A stretch of DNA of 64,000 nucleotides from Schizophyllum amplum (GCA_007026445.1 VDMD01000002.1:2666001-2730000); one strand, 5' to 3'. Positions 20,824-33,065 are shown, counted from the first letter of the stretch. The notes: generated from the letters alone by a model not told the origin. Made by a program: numbers and translations.

Positions 20824-23800
20824 ATGTCGCGTCACAGAGATATCCGAAACCTCAACATTCACGGTAGGACTGGCTTGTATAACCAGCGGGCTATACTGAG
20901 TGCAGCACAGATGAACTCGACGATGACACCTTCTCGGACGAGGGCGAAGAGATGACTGACGAGCAGCAGGGTATGTGGCGCACACAGACTCACTGCACAT
21001 AGTCTCACCAGTCACGAATAATGCAGCCATGATGGCCGACGGCCTTATACACGTCCGCGACGTCGTTGGCCCCGAAGATCAGTCAGGCCTTTCGGACACC
21101 AAGATCAAAGACGCGCTCTGGGAGTTCTACTTCGATGTCGAAAAGACTATCCGATGGTGTATGGGTGAGTCATGTCATATACCCTCCCGCCTACTTCCTC
21201 ACACCCACCAGAGGAGCAGGACCGGATCAAGGCGGTTCAAGAGCGCAAAGGTGAGCTTCGTGCAGCCATTCGTTGTTACATATCGTTGCGTTTCCCCTCT
21301 GGATCCTCTACGCGGGACGGCCCGAAGGTGCTTTGCGGTCTTGCGGAGGGCGACCGGGGCTTACAAGATCCCCCCAGACACGGACTACGACAAGGACCTG
21401 CCCATCATCCCGCCCCCCGTCATCAACCCCATCGAGTCGCGCGTGCCCCTCATCGTGCTGGCGCGGTCGCAGAACATTTACGTGAACCCGGACAACAACA
21501 ACTCGTATGAGGAGTACGAGTACTCGTCGTCGTCGGATACCGCGTCGTTGTCGCAGCCCATGAGACGGCCGCTCAGCCGCATCACGGAGCTGACTGAGAG
21601 AACGGAGGGCTCGCCGCTGGTTCCGTCGCGCCAGCATGCGCCGCATGGGACTATTGACTCCAGCTCGATGTCCTCCCTTGGGCAGATCATCGGTGAGTCG
21701 TCTGTCTTCTTCCCATCCACCCGCAGCTTTTCTACCCCAAATTAAATATACAAACTAACCTCCCATACCGCAGAACACCACGACTACCGCACCCCTCAGG
21801 GCACGCCCCTCATGGACCCCAACCAGATCCCCGTCTCGCCCTCCAACTCCGCGCTCCACCGGCTGTCCTACTACGAACCCGCGCCGTCCATGCACTCGTC
21901 GGTAACCGCAAGTCCGCCGCCGGCACCGCCGAGCGTGGATGTGCCGCCGCTGGATAGTATTCCGGATATCCCGGATGTGATGTCGAGGTCGAGCAGACCC
22001 GACGCTGTGTCGCGGTCGGGTAGGTTGCAGAGACCTGCGCCAGGTCACAGCGGCGCCCCGCCGCCACCTAGTGCAGCACCACCAGCAAAGGCGCCGTCGG
22101 TCGCATCCAAAGCCTCTGCCCCGCCTTCCTCAGCAGCATATGCCCCGCCCTCCTCGGCGACCTCGGCGCCCAAGAAGTCGAAGTTATCGCAGCTGGCAAG
22201 TAGCCGGGCGAGCACGAGTGCTGCAGGAAGCGCCCCAGGCGCTCCTAGAAGTGCTGTCAGTGCTGCAAGCGTACCCAGAAGTGCTACGAGCGCTCCTCGG
22301 AGTGCCACAAGTGCTCCCCGCAGTGCCACGAGCTCGCACCCAACCGCGAACAGCGTCAGCTCGCACCAGACTGGGGTCACGGTAGATGGCTCGGTGAGGA
22401 CGTATCCGGCGCTTCGGCCGACGTCTTCGTCGCTGCGGTCGCCGACTACGTCGACGAATCCGTCTGTGGGGCCTCATTCGCCGTCTGTTGGGCTTCATTC
22501 GCCGTCTGTGGGGCCTCACTCGCCCTACTCGCCATCTGCTGCGCCTAATTCGCCGTCCCCTACCCGCACATCAACCAACTCACATATCAGGAGGGCGATC
22601 GACGCAGCGATGGCGCAGGAGGAGAACGAGAAGGACAACCCTCCGACACCGAAAGCCCCCTCATCCGTGCACTCCGACGCGACCGCCGTGCCCGCCGAAC
22701 CCGAGAAGCGCCAACCCTCCAAACTCGCACTCCTCGCCAAAGCCAAGGCGGCCAAGCTCCCCGCAAAGGGCACCTCCATCCTCAACGCCCCCGCTGCCCG
22801 CAAAGCCCCTACTCTCCCCGAAGAGCGCACCGAGTACCTGACGCCGATCGCGAACGGGCCCACGGTGACCACGGCGATCACGACGTCGTATCAGTCGCTG
22901 TATAGCCTGGCGGACCCGGGGCGGGCAAGGATGGGGAAGGCGCCGTATGTGGCGCCGTTGCCGCAGCCGGCGTATGGGACGGATGCGCAGGCGGGGTATG
23001 GGGCGGATGCGAAGCCGGGGTATGGGACGGACGCAAAGCCGGGGTATGGGGTGGGCCCGCCGCCGGCGTATGGGGCGAGCATGCAGCCATCGTACGGGAC
23101 GAGTCAGCAGCCGTCGCACAGCACAAGCCCGCCGGAGAAGCAGTCAAAGCTGGCGCTCAAGGCGAGGCGGGCGGCGCAGGAGCGGCGGCCGCAGCAGCTT
23201 GAGGGGGCGCATTCCTCGCCGCGCTCGTCGCAGCTTCAGTCGCCACACTCGCAGCTTCAGTCGCCGCACTCGCAGCTGGACGAGGAGCCGCTGCTCATGC
23301 GCCCGCCGATCTTCGGCTCGCCGAGAGAGGGCAGTCAGGCTACGCCCTCGACGTTCGGCTCGCTCCTTGTGGACGACGAGGCGGAGGCGGAGCGGCGCCG
23401 GCGGGCCAGGAAGGAGAGGAAGCGTGCGGAGGGGGCGATGTCGCCAATGTCCGAGGGCACGACGACGCCGCTGTCGGACGAAGAGAGGGACAGGCAGCGC
23501 AGTCAGCGCGAGAAGCACAGTCAGCGCCGGAAATCCAAGAAGCAGGCGCCGTCCATACCGACGTTCTCCCCGCCTCTTAGCTTCTCGTTCGATGTGCCGA
23601 GCCCGGACGACGTTGTCTTGAACGCGCGCAAGAACACGGGGTTTGCGAAGCGCCAGTCCGCCGCCACCTCCACCGTCTCGTCCGCAACGTCCATCCGCGT
23701 CTGATCTCGGGCTTTCACTCTCATCCTTCCCTTTACTTTTCGTCTTTTCATTCACTTTCCTGGATCTTTTTGTCTTCTTGGGTCTCATGGACAATGACAA

Positions 23801-25776
23801 TGGTATTGATTTGCTTATTTCCCGCGTTAATTTATAGCTGCCAAGGAACGTGAGAAGGCGCAGAAAGCGACCGCGCAGCGCGCGCTGCAAGAGGCCAAAT
23901 CGACGGCCGCGTCGCGCGCGGGGTCCCCCACGCCGAAGAAGAAGGGCGGCCCTGGCGGGGTACGCAGTGGTGCGGCGACGCCAGCGCGCGGCGTGGACCA
24001 TCGCCAGCTAGATATCAGTGCGCTGAATCTGGGAGAGAAGGAGGAGAAGGTGGTGGACGAGCCACCGCCAAAGACAGCGTTTGCAAGGGAGAAGCTGCTG
24101 GAGGAGGCGCGGCGGGCGATCGAGGCGGAGGAGGCGCGGGGAAGGAAAGCGGTGAGCCTCGTGGTCATAGGTGTGTGGCGTAGGATGGGGCGAGGGTTGG
24201 TCATGAGTGCTGACGGCGCGCAGGGCACGTCGATGCGGGCAAGTCGACGCTGATGGGCCGGCTGCTGTACGAGCTAGGTGCGCTGGATGAGAAGACGCGC
24301 ACGGCGAACGAGCGCGGGAGCACCAAGGTCGGGAAGCGCAGCTTCAGCTGGGCGTGGAACTTTGACGGCACGCTGGAGGAGCGCGAGCGGTGCGCTGTCT
24401 TTGTCTGAGATACCTGTATATGCGCTGAAAGGACTGCTTTAGAGGTATCACCATGGACATCGCGACGCGCGCGCTGACGACGCCGCACCGGCAGGTGACG
24501 ATCCTCGATGCGCCCGGGCACAAGGATTTTGTCCCGAATATGATCTCCGGCGCCGCGCAAGCCGACTGCGCACTGCTCGTCGTGGACGCCGCGACGGGCG
24601 AGTTCGAGGCCGGCTTCGACCGCGGCGGGCAGACGCGCGAGCACCTCATCCTCGTGCGCAGCCTGGGCGTCGCGCAGGTGATCGTTGCGGTCAACAAGCT
24701 GGACCAGGTGGGCTGGGACCGCGACCGGTACGAGGATATTTGCGAGCAGCTGCGGCCTTTCTTGGTGCAGACTGGGTTCCAGGCGGGGAAGACGAGCTTT
24801 GTTCCCGTGGCGGCTATGCAGGGCATCAACCTGGCGCACAGGGATGAGGAGGAGGCGGCGCCGCTTAAGGCGTGGTACGATGGGCCGACGTTGTTGGCGG
24901 TGCTTGGTACTTTATTTCTTTGTGTTGGTCGTGGAGAGCTAGCTGATGCTGCCGCAGACCAGCTAGAGCCGCCGACTCGCGATATCAATGCGCCGTTGCG
25001 GGTGCCCGTTGCGAACGTGTTCAGAGGTTCGACATCCGGGACGGCTGTGTCCGGTCGCATATGCGGGGGTGTCGTGCAGGTCGGCGACCGCGTGCGCGTG
25101 CTGCCTGGTGACGAAACGGCCTATGTGAAGTGTGCGTCAGAATCAGCGGTCCTTTAATGCATCTACTGAGCGCCTTGCAGCCATTGAGACGGAAGACGAG
25201 AGCCTCGTTTGGGCGGCGGCTGGTTCGAACGTGACGCTGTCGCTCACGAACATCGATGCGATTCACCTCAGTATCGGGTCAGTGCTGTGCTTGCCGCATG
25301 AGCCGGTGCCCTTGGCGGCAACCTTCGTCGCGAGGATCATCGTGTTCGATGTGCAGATTCCGATCACGACCGGCGCGACGGTCAGTTTCGCGCGGGGTGC
25401 TTGAGTACGAATATGCTTAGCGTCGTTGCAGGTCGAGCTCTTCCACCACTCCCGCGACGTCCCAGCGACTATATCGAGGCTCGTCTCGACCCTAGACAGA
25501 GCGACAGGAAAGGTACTGAAAGACAGCCCTCGGTACGTTTGCGGGAGTTGGCTCAGGAGCTTCATTGCTAATGAATATTGCTCCGGTAGCGTCCTCACCA
25601 AGAACACGTCCGCTGAGGTGCATATTTCGCTTCGGCCGACATCAACGACAGGCCCGAACAGCGTGGCGAAGCCCATACCGCTTGAGCCCTTTTCTGTCAA
25701 CAAGGATATGGGGCGCATCCTCATCCGAAGAGGGGGCGAGACGATCTGTGCTGGCATTGTTGTACAACTCTTGTAA
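20824..25776 (+). CDS. HBS1: HBS1-type eRF3-like GTPase with very long N-terminal linker (HBS1/SKI7)
   Basis: Partner of Dom34/Pelota that splits stalled ribosomes (no-go and non-stop decay). Thirteen exons: 20824-20863, 20911-20970, 21027-21164, 21212-21250, 21378-21692, 21774-23698, 23846-24170, 24224-24389, 24443-24906, 24958-25131, 25181-25380, 25432-25532, 25590-25776; 1377 residues, about twice yeast Hbs1. The N-terminal HBS1 domain contains [21 protein letters not shown] ~780-residue disordered linker has SAPRSAT, VGPHSPS and YGTDAKPG repeats and ends near [17 protein letters not shown]. The GTPase starts near residue 945: GHVDAGKST (G1), GITMDI (G2), DAPGH (G3), NKLD (G4). Domains II and III follow, ending [14 protein letters not shown]. 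The exon 6/7 junction is the weakest: donor GTCTGA puts an in-frame stop just inside the intron. Confidence 0.92.
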
Positions 25777-25849
25777 ATGTGATAGAGAAAAGCAAGAAAT
25801 GTAGACTGTACAGTAAATCTTCACGCTGCCTGCTATGAGGACTCAGTAT

Positions 25850-26015
25850 TGTCGAAGCGCATATGGCCTCGACGAGGTTCGCAGGTGAGAGTTTTGTGGC
25901 AACGGCATCAACGTGAACGCACGTACGGTAGACCTGGCGGCCAGCGGCTCGAATGCGATCCCAGCCTCTGTCCGCTATCTCATGTAGCGCAACGGCAGTC
26001 GGCATCGGGTCTTCT
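25850..26015 (-). pseudogene. truncated uroporphyrinogen-III synthase (HEM4) fragment
   Basis: Read on the minus strand, the sequence encodes HVDAVATKLSPANLVEAI, matching the C-terminus of the intact HEM4 at 14675-15765 (HVDAVATKPSPANLVDAI). Over the best 63 bp I count 54 identities. About 35 codons upstream, ALHEIAD matches ALREIAD from the middle of HEM4, so most of the domain between them is missing. No start codon or complete domain remains. The fragment sits back to back with the HBS1 3' end. It is best read as a decayed, internally deleted duplicate; selection on any product is unlikely. Confidence 0.75.
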
Positions 26016-26017
26016 GG

Positions 26018-26059
26018 GTCGGGCGCTTCCTGCGTCGGTCGGGCGCTTCCTGCGTCGGT
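26018..26059. repeat. 21-bp tandem duplication
   Basis: The unit TCGGGCGCTTCCTGCGTCGG plus one base occurs twice in direct succession without mismatches, just beside the HEM4 fragment. Confidence 0.85.
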
Positions 26060-26434
26060 CGCGAGTCGGCCTGTCTCGTCATCCTCTCCTCGACTTCGGC
26101 GCTCGACCACGCCGGTAGCGCTCTATCCGATAGGCATCCTCTCCCCGTGTGGCCTCAACAGGGAGCCCTTGCGCGTTCGACTCGCAGTCACATCTTATTA
26201 TTAGTCTCATTAGTATAAGAAATTAAAGAGCGTGCTCTGTCTTGGAGAACTGAAGGCCAACGGCACCGGAATTAGGTATGTACAGGATGTGCATGTCGTG
26301 ACTACACTTGAAAGATTAAGTACATGTAACGGTAGAGATTATAGGCATATACGTCTCTGGTGTTGATTATCCGCTCCGCCGATATGTTAGCAATGTGTGC
26401 GAGCGAGGTTGACAGCAAGTCGAAGGACCCTCAC

Positions 26435-28390
26435 TCAATGGGCGGCACCTTCACCCCCACCCTCCGCTGCACTCGCGATGGTAGCGCACGCAGCGAAGGC
26501 ATGCATCTCCTTTTGGCCGGTATAGAACCAAGTGACCAAGGCCTGTGTCGAGCGTTAGACCGGCTACAAGGAGAAATGCTGGACGCAGCGTACAATCATC
26601 AAGTAGAATGCCAGTAAGACGGCACCCTCCGCCCAGTTCGTCTTTGCGTCTGCTGTCACGTAGTTGACGATGAAGCAGGAGCTTATGATGATGGCGACCT
26701 CGTACAGATCTGCGGAGGAGGTGAACAGGTTGATATGCGGGTCATGAGCAGTACTTACCGAAGAGAAGGGTCAGCGGATGGCCCGCCCACCACGCGCAAA
26801 GAGTGATGAATGGCATCCAGAAAAGGACGAACTGCCAACAGTAGCATTAGCCCTGCTCACAGCCAGATATTCACTTGTAGCTCACTTGTATGGCCATATC
26901 GATTGTCCTCGCCTTCGCCAACGTCGTGGGCGCGCTCGGCTTGCCAAGGAAGTGCTTGAACAGATAGTGGAAGAAGAATCCGATTGCAATCGTAGCATCC
27001 GCGGAGTAGGACACGAGTGGGAGTAGGATCATGCCAAACCATTCTTCCGTGATGCCGGGGCCGCTCGTGCGGACGGTCTCGATGGAATCGACGAGCCACT
27101 CAGCGGTTGCAGCCATGACTCCGATTGTGGCGAGGAGCATAGCGATCGTCACCCACTGGCTCATCTTGGGGTCGTGCTCTTCGAGCTCGCGCTCCTCCTG
27201 CTTTAATCCCTCAGGGGCGTGCTCTCGAGGGCACAGCGCGTTGTCGTCACCTGGCGGGTTGTGAATGTAGACCCGGGAGCAGATGTAGCTGGGGACACGG
27301 TCAATAGGCAGTTCGGCACACGAAGGTAATGCACTCACACGACGAGCAGAATCACGGCCAGGCCGTGGCTCATGCTGAGAAACATTGTGCGTGTCTCGTC
27401 GGTGACCGCGCTCGTAGCGGAGCCAATCGCGGCGGACGCAGCCTCGCCGCGGTCTATGGCAGCGAAGAACGCAGCCGGGAGTAGCAGGCAGATGACACCG
27501 ACAGTGAGCAAGGCCTGATTGAGATCGGTATGGTGTGGTGCGAGGTCCTGGTGCATGACGCGCGCACCGCCGACGATGAAGGTGACTCCTGGGATGAGCA
27601 GGAGGTGCAGGACGATAACGCCGATTATTGTGGCTTGTAGTAGACGTAGTTCGCACTTGTTGAGCAGGATAATGGCGAGCGTGGCTTCGACAACGCTAGG
27701 CTGTAATCAGCGTGATTGTCGGGAGAAGTGTAGATGGAGAAAACGAACTTGTTCAAGGTAATGACAAGAAAGTCGCCGAGCTCCTTCCCGACGTAGTGGC
27801 TCATCTGCTCTCCGCCATATTCGAAGAGTTGCTCGAGCGGTATGATGGCGAGGAAGTTGACTGCGGGCCATCACGCGTCAGGCTTCGCTAAAAAGTATCA
27901 GAAAATGTTTAAACGCACATAGAAAGACCCATTGGTGGCCAACGCCACCGCTCTCGCCGTGCACTTCCATAAAGTGTGTGACCCACCCGATGGGGACAAA
28001 GACAAGGAATGTCAAAAGCCCTTCGAAATGTGTGAGCAACAATCCAGTGATTGTATAAACATGGCTGACAGGAAGACTTAGCCAGGTTCTTGAGGCTTTC
28101 CAAAGTACCGATATTCCTCTTGCCGACCCGCATGAACCTGGTCTTGAAGCGGACCCAGCCTATAGACTCGTTCGTCAGAAAAAAGCGCAGCCAGTTATAG
28201 GACACGCACCGTCGATCCCTTCCTGCATATGACGATGCTCATGTTGTGGTGGCGGATACCCGTAGCTGAGTCCATTGACCACCGCCTCATCGCTAGCTGT
28301 ACTCCCCATCCTGCCTTGCTCGACGTCGGTGTGTGGGGCGCGATGGCGCGCCACGGAACCTTCCGTCTTCTCGTTGAGGTCCAGCGACAT
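26435..28390 (-). CDS. vacuolar-type Ca2+/H+ exchanger A (CAX family)
   Basis: Integral membrane antiporter of the CaCA superfamily that loads Ca2+ into the vacuole using the proton gradient. Nine exons on the minus strand: 28390-28210, 28159-28070, 28020-27919, 27860-27749, 27695-27339, 27288-26886, 26831-26759, 26709-26594, 26542-26435; 513 residues. A hydrophilic N-terminus of about 65 residues precedes the basic segment WVRFKTRFMRVGKRNIGTLE. Two homologous ion-binding repeats follow: NNVVEATLAIILLNKCEL (alpha-1) and MAATAEWLVDSIETV (alpha-2), each with the essential Glu. They are separated by an acidic cytosolic loop (KQEERELEEHDPK). About 11 hydrophobic segments are visible. The last exon gives LVTWFYTGQKEMHAFAACAT. 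Paralogue of exchanger B at 41560-43545. Confidence 0.93.
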
Positions 28391-29357
28391 GACCTGTCTA
28401 TAACCTGTGGGCATGGGGCGAGCGCTGGACGTCTGATGCCGCCACACACATCGGCGGTGAAGGATTGATTGATGGTATACGTACTAAAGTACTGATCCGT
28501 CGTTCTCCAACTGTCTAGACGTCTGCAGGGCGGTGCTCCCGGTGGACGTTGTCCGCTTGTCCGCGGTCGCCGCTTCTACTGATCACGACCCTGAGGAGGC
28601 CCCGCTCCGCCGGAGCCCTCGCTAATATGCTCAAAAGTGCGTTTCGAACGTTGCCGCCATCCTATATGTCAGAGCGAGGATCGCGCCAACGCGCGTCGCT
28701 GAACCTGCAACCTGCAGCTGGCGATATCAGCTGATATTCGAAGACATTGCCGTGCCGTGCCGTTAGAATGCGTACAAAATTCAATGCGCGAAGGGTTTGA
28801 AGACCGTTCCCATTCAACTCGTGCATGATTGTTCAGAAGAACAAGGCCTTCCCGAAGCAGTAAAGAATTGATGGGATCAACGGGCTCAGATATTATGATC
28901 ACATGCACGTTTTCAGTTTACTCCGGCTGCCTCGTGCATTGTGCAGACAGGGCTGAGGTGATCTTGCGGTGGTCAAAGTTGACGTGGTATGTAGGCCAAC
29001 AGGTTCGTCATCTAAAGACGATTCAATCCACCACTACTGAAGGTGACAGGACGTGACACTAGATAGGTACACTGCGAAAGGCGAATATTGGCGGTCAACG
29101 GTAGACGGCCAGCTGTCTATAAAATGGAAAAGCCGGGAGCCAGATGGTGTGTGGTAGACGTGTGGTAGCGGGGAAGTGTAATCCAATGTTTAGAGGAGAA
29201 CGAGGTGCGGAAGGAAAAATGAGGAGCCACGGCAGAGCGAGGAGAAGGCCCAAGAAAGAGGGAGAAGCAAAAGGGATAGCGAGATATATAAAGTGCAGGT
29301 GGAGGTGTCGCAGCGCGCGCTGTATGGCCGCGCCTATAGAGGCATGACGAGCATCGT
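28391..29357. other. intergenic region upstream of exchanger A
   Basis: 967 bp holding the promoter of exchanger A and the 3' UTR of the CRP1-like gene. No convincing gene or element seen. Confidence 0.5.
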
Positions 29358-30726
29358 TCACTTGCTCTCCGTCTTTTCCTTCTCCTCCTTGCCCTTCCTC
29401 TCTTCCTTGCCCTTGAACACACCCTTCAGCGAACCGAAGATCGACGGCCGCTTCTTCCGTATGCTGCCCGACTTCGCCGTCCCTGCCGGTGACGGCGGCT
29501 CCGACTTCCCTGGGGACGACGGTGCCCCCTTGATCGTCCCAAAGATCGACGCACGCTTGCTTCGCGCGCTGCTGAAGCGAGATGTGCTGCTTGACGGGCT
29601 CGAGGGTGACGGCGAGCGCTCAGACGGGAAGCGCTTCTTGCCGTTCTTCACTGGTGTCGAGGGCGCCTCCTCCGTCTTCTCCTCCACCTTCGTCTCCTCG
29701 GCAGGGGACGCCGATGCGCCGTTGACGGCCGGTGTTGCAGGGGCCTCTACTGCAGCTGGCGCGGTCTCAGTCTTCTCCTCGACCATCGCCTCCTCAGCAG
29801 GGGACGCCGATACGCCGTTGACGGCCGGTGTTGCAGGGGCCTCTGCTGCAGCTGGCGCGGGCTCAGGCTTGTCTTCCGGCTCGGGCGCGAATACAACCGG
29901 TGCGCTTTCTTCTGCAGGCACATGCGTAGACGGCTGCTCCTCCGTGGCCTTCTCCTCGACTGGCGTAGCCTCGACTGCCGCCTGTGGGACGATCTCGGCG
30001 GAGGTCGTCGCATCAGGTGCGTTCACGGGAAGGATGGGAATGGGAACAAGAGGGGCAACCTCCTCGACCTTAACGTTGTCCGTTGCCGCGGGTACGGCGG
30101 GAGGAACCTGCAACGCACGTATAAGTTGCTGACCAAGAGAAATGTACATGACAACACACCTCATCTGCAGGCGTTGCGTCGTCAATCAACGAAGAAGGAA
30201 TGACCTCGGAAGTGAGAGCGGGTGCGGATTCGGGCGCGGGCGTTGGCTCTGCAGTCGGCGCGGGCACAGCAGTCGGCGCGGGCTGAGCAGCTGGGGCAGG
30301 TGCGGGCTCCGGCTCAGGTGCAGGCGCAGATTCCTCCGGTTTCGGCGGCGCGGTGTATACATTGTTCAGATTACCCGCGTTGTCCCATTCCGTTGGCTGC
30401 GCATTGTCCGTCACCCACTGCCCGTCGACGACAAACTTGTATACGATCTTCTCGCCGAACGCGGTCTTCGCGCGGCCCTCGAAGCCCGTCGGACCCTTTG
30501 CCAGGCGCAGAGATGATGACCACTGGTGGTGGTATGTGTAAGTTGCAGTTCGAACACCCTGAATCCCGTCTCTCTACACAAGAAGACGCTGCTCACCTGG
30601 TCGAACGTTCCCGTCGCAATAACCTCATTGGCTTCCGTGCGCGGCCTAAACTCGGTCAAGAGAGTGTCATCGTCGCCGAAGAGGCCATGCTTACCAGCGG
30701 AATACTACTTCGTGCATGTCTGTCAT
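29358..30726 (-). CDS. CRP1/MDG1-like protein with AMPK-type carbohydrate-binding module
   Basis: Four exons on the minus strand: 30726-30695, 30645-30597, 30522-30160, 30107-29358; 397 residues. Residues 1-85 form an E-set/CBM48 domain as in AMPK-beta and yeast Crp1/Mdg1: MHEVVFRWP, EVIATGTFDQWSSSLRL, FEGRAKTAFGEKIVYKFVVD, GQWVTDNAQPTEWDNAGNLN then NVY. The conserved Trp/Lys/Asn positions are present. The rest is Pro/Ala/Glu-rich and disordered, with a 32-residue tandem duplication (AEAPATPAVNG..SASPAEE..VEEKTE), then two related basic motifs, RASIFGTIKG and RPSIFGSLKG, and a Lys/Glu tail. Yeast homologues bind cruciform DNA and act in pheromone signalling; the role here is unknown. The start was chosen so that the CBM begins within ten residues, as in the family. 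Confidence 0.85.
29705..29896 (-). repeat. 96-bp (32-codon) tandem duplication inside the CRP1-like gene
   Basis: Two near-identical copies with period 96, starting GGGACGCCGAT at 29705 and 29801 on the plus strand, keep the reading frame and duplicate the PATPAVNG..SASPAEE segment. Confidence 0.85.
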
Positions 30727-32654
30727 CTCGGGGTCGTGAATCGGTCGTGAAAATGGGAGGGAAAAAAGAGAAAGATGTGGGGGAGGGGTTTTACGTTAGC
30801 ACAGTTGCTGGATGGGGATACCGCGTGATGGCGGGGTCTGGCCATTTGCGCCTCGCGGCTTGGACTTGACCATGACCGTCGACGAGCACAGAACATACGA
30901 ATCATGGTCGAGGAAGTACAGACGATCATGAAGGTATGCCGAAAGGTTCGAATATGAAGATAATCCGCTTTACGTTGACCGCCCTGGACGCCAAGTTCCG
31001 GTATCGCGACGACAGGCAACAGCCGAACGGGAGCTATCGACGCCTTCATTGAGCAACTACATCTCTGCCACCTCGACAAATCAACTTCAAACAGGCGCTA
31101 CAAGAAGAAATTACGCACTAAGCTTGGCAGATAACAGCCCGCTGCAACAGGCAGTAGGTTATTCGCTCTCGAACATAACCGACGCCACCTCTCCCTTTGG
31201 GACTCAGCAGCTTTGTTCTCCATGTTCGAATGCCCTCATCGCTGCAGTTCTTCTCCTGCATATTTAAGGCTAATTCCGCCAACACGGTCGAACAAACGCT
31301 AGCCTCGACACCAGGCATCTCCGCATCCTTTTATGCCACAAATGGCAGATTCTCGCGACATATATGAACTCCTCTCTCGACCTCCATAATCGAGCGCCCA
31401 AGTAGTCACTCGCCACCATTCTTCACGAAGCGCCACATAGCGCCATGGCTGTCGGAAACGGCCAACGTACGGAGATCCGATAGCGACTCGGACTCCTGTG
31501 CTGCCAGTGGCACTGGTAAGCGTGAAACCTCATGGATCGTTGGCTGACGCTACCTTGCTTGTCAGTCACTGTCGACACTGTGCGTGCCATATGAAGAGCG
31601 CCCATGCAGTCAAAAAATCATTTGCCCAGGTGGCTTGCGCAGCGTTCCAGATACCCTTTACCCTCCAGCACACTGGCCCCGGAATGCCCTCGTACTATCG
31701 AGAGGCGAGCTCCCGCCTCCAATCGCTCTCAGGCTTCCTTGCTGGATATTGGGCGATCCGGACTATGTTCATCCCAATACAAGAGCTCCGGACCGTTCAA
31801 GGAACGTCAATCCCACTATTCCTCCGCTAGTAGGCGCTTCTAAGTACAACGAATCGACGACATACAAGGACCGACTTCAGATCCCCTGTTCTTTGATATC
31901 ATCCCGACATACCATTCACGCCACCTGCACCGATGGACGGCTTCTTGTTGAACCTGCAGAGTGATGCTTTGGCCTATCGAAACCTCTCCGTGGCGGACAC
32001 CGGTACAGTCATCTTATTGTGTTCAGGGCTTCAAGCTTCAAGCCGCTTTCACGGCCATTTTAATTTGTACAGCTTCACGGTCCACTTGCTCTACCAATGC
32101 TCTATCACGGCCGCACTTGCTGGTCTACTTCTAGCCTCGAGATACGAGGTCGGCCGGTACCATAATCGTCCTACACGTCGCCTGAGCGATGGACGAGCCC
32201 CTCGGCTGAGCGATGGATCCATGATAATATCGATGGTGCACGCCACCGAACGTCCCGAGGTCCGAGGAAGTACTCACAAGGACTTCCCTCTATACTCTAG
32301 CGTATCACGAGGCGTCCAAACTGGGGCATACTCTGCCCAAGTACAGGTAAAGGACGATCTGCCCAGCGCGCCTATCACTGCCGCCGTTATCCTGGTACTG
32401 TCGCCGTCATCTCGGTACAGCTGCCACCGCCATCTCTATCGGCGCCATCGTCCCGGTACATGCTGCCCCAGAGCATACTGTCACCGTTATCCCGATGCAT
32501 ACTGCCACAGCCATCCGAAGATGCTTGGTATCGTCAAAAGTCCGGCTCGGCGCGCCTCCATAGCCTGCTCATTCGAACCACTACATCACAGCGAACGCAG
32601 TAGATAAAGTTAGAGTGAGGCATAATGTATACAAAAAAGGAACATAACTAAGGG

Positions 32655-32762
32655 AACAGGCTATGGGACGAAGGGGGACAGGCTATGAGACGGAGGGAGC
32701 AGGCTATGGGACGAAGGGAACAGGCCATGGGACGAAGGGAGCAGGCAGACTATGGCACCTCA
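32655..32762. repeat. 21-22-bp minisatellite
   Basis: About five units of CAGGCTATGGGACGAAGGGA start at 32657, 32679, 32700, 32721 and 32742, diverging slightly between units. Confidence 0.85.
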
Positions 32763-32974
32763 GAGCACTGAGTATGTGGGCGAAATAATAACATGGGGAT
32801 GTGCAGAAGTATAAACATGATGTGTGTGCGTGGACGCAAGATAGAGGGATGATGCGCTACACGAGAGATGGGCCGAGCCGGAACAGAACCGCGACAGATG
32901 ACGCAAATCGCGCACAATGGAAGAAAGCAAGGCATGGGAGGGAAGAACAAGAGCCAGATAGGGAATAAAGTACG

Positions 32975-33065
32975 CCATACAGGGAAGAAAGGAAGCCATG
33001 TGGAGGGAACAAGGGAAGCCACGTCGGGAAGAACGGAAGCCATGCAAGAGAAGAAAGGAAGTCAT
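32975..33065. repeat. purine-rich imperfect minisatellite
   Basis: About four imperfect units of GGGAAGAAAGGAAGCCATG, around 20-23 bp each. The purine/pyrimidine strand bias is strong. Confidence 0.6.

Larger units (their letters stand above)
25777..26434. other. convergent intergenic region with HEM4 fragment
   Basis: 658 bp between the 3' ends of HBS1 (+) and Ca2+/H+ exchanger A (-). Apart from the HEM4-derived fragment and a 21-bp tandem duplication, nothing was seen. Confidence 0.6.

Noticed and set aside
22947..24001. Long Arg-rich open frames on both strands (224 and 285 codons) over the HBS1 linker
   Set aside because: Shadows of the GC-rich repetitive HBS1 coding frame; Arg-rich composition and no domain.
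31933..32607. 224-codon open frame in the gene-poor island
   Set aside because: No domain, composition unlike a protein, contains decayed tandem repeats; probably chance.
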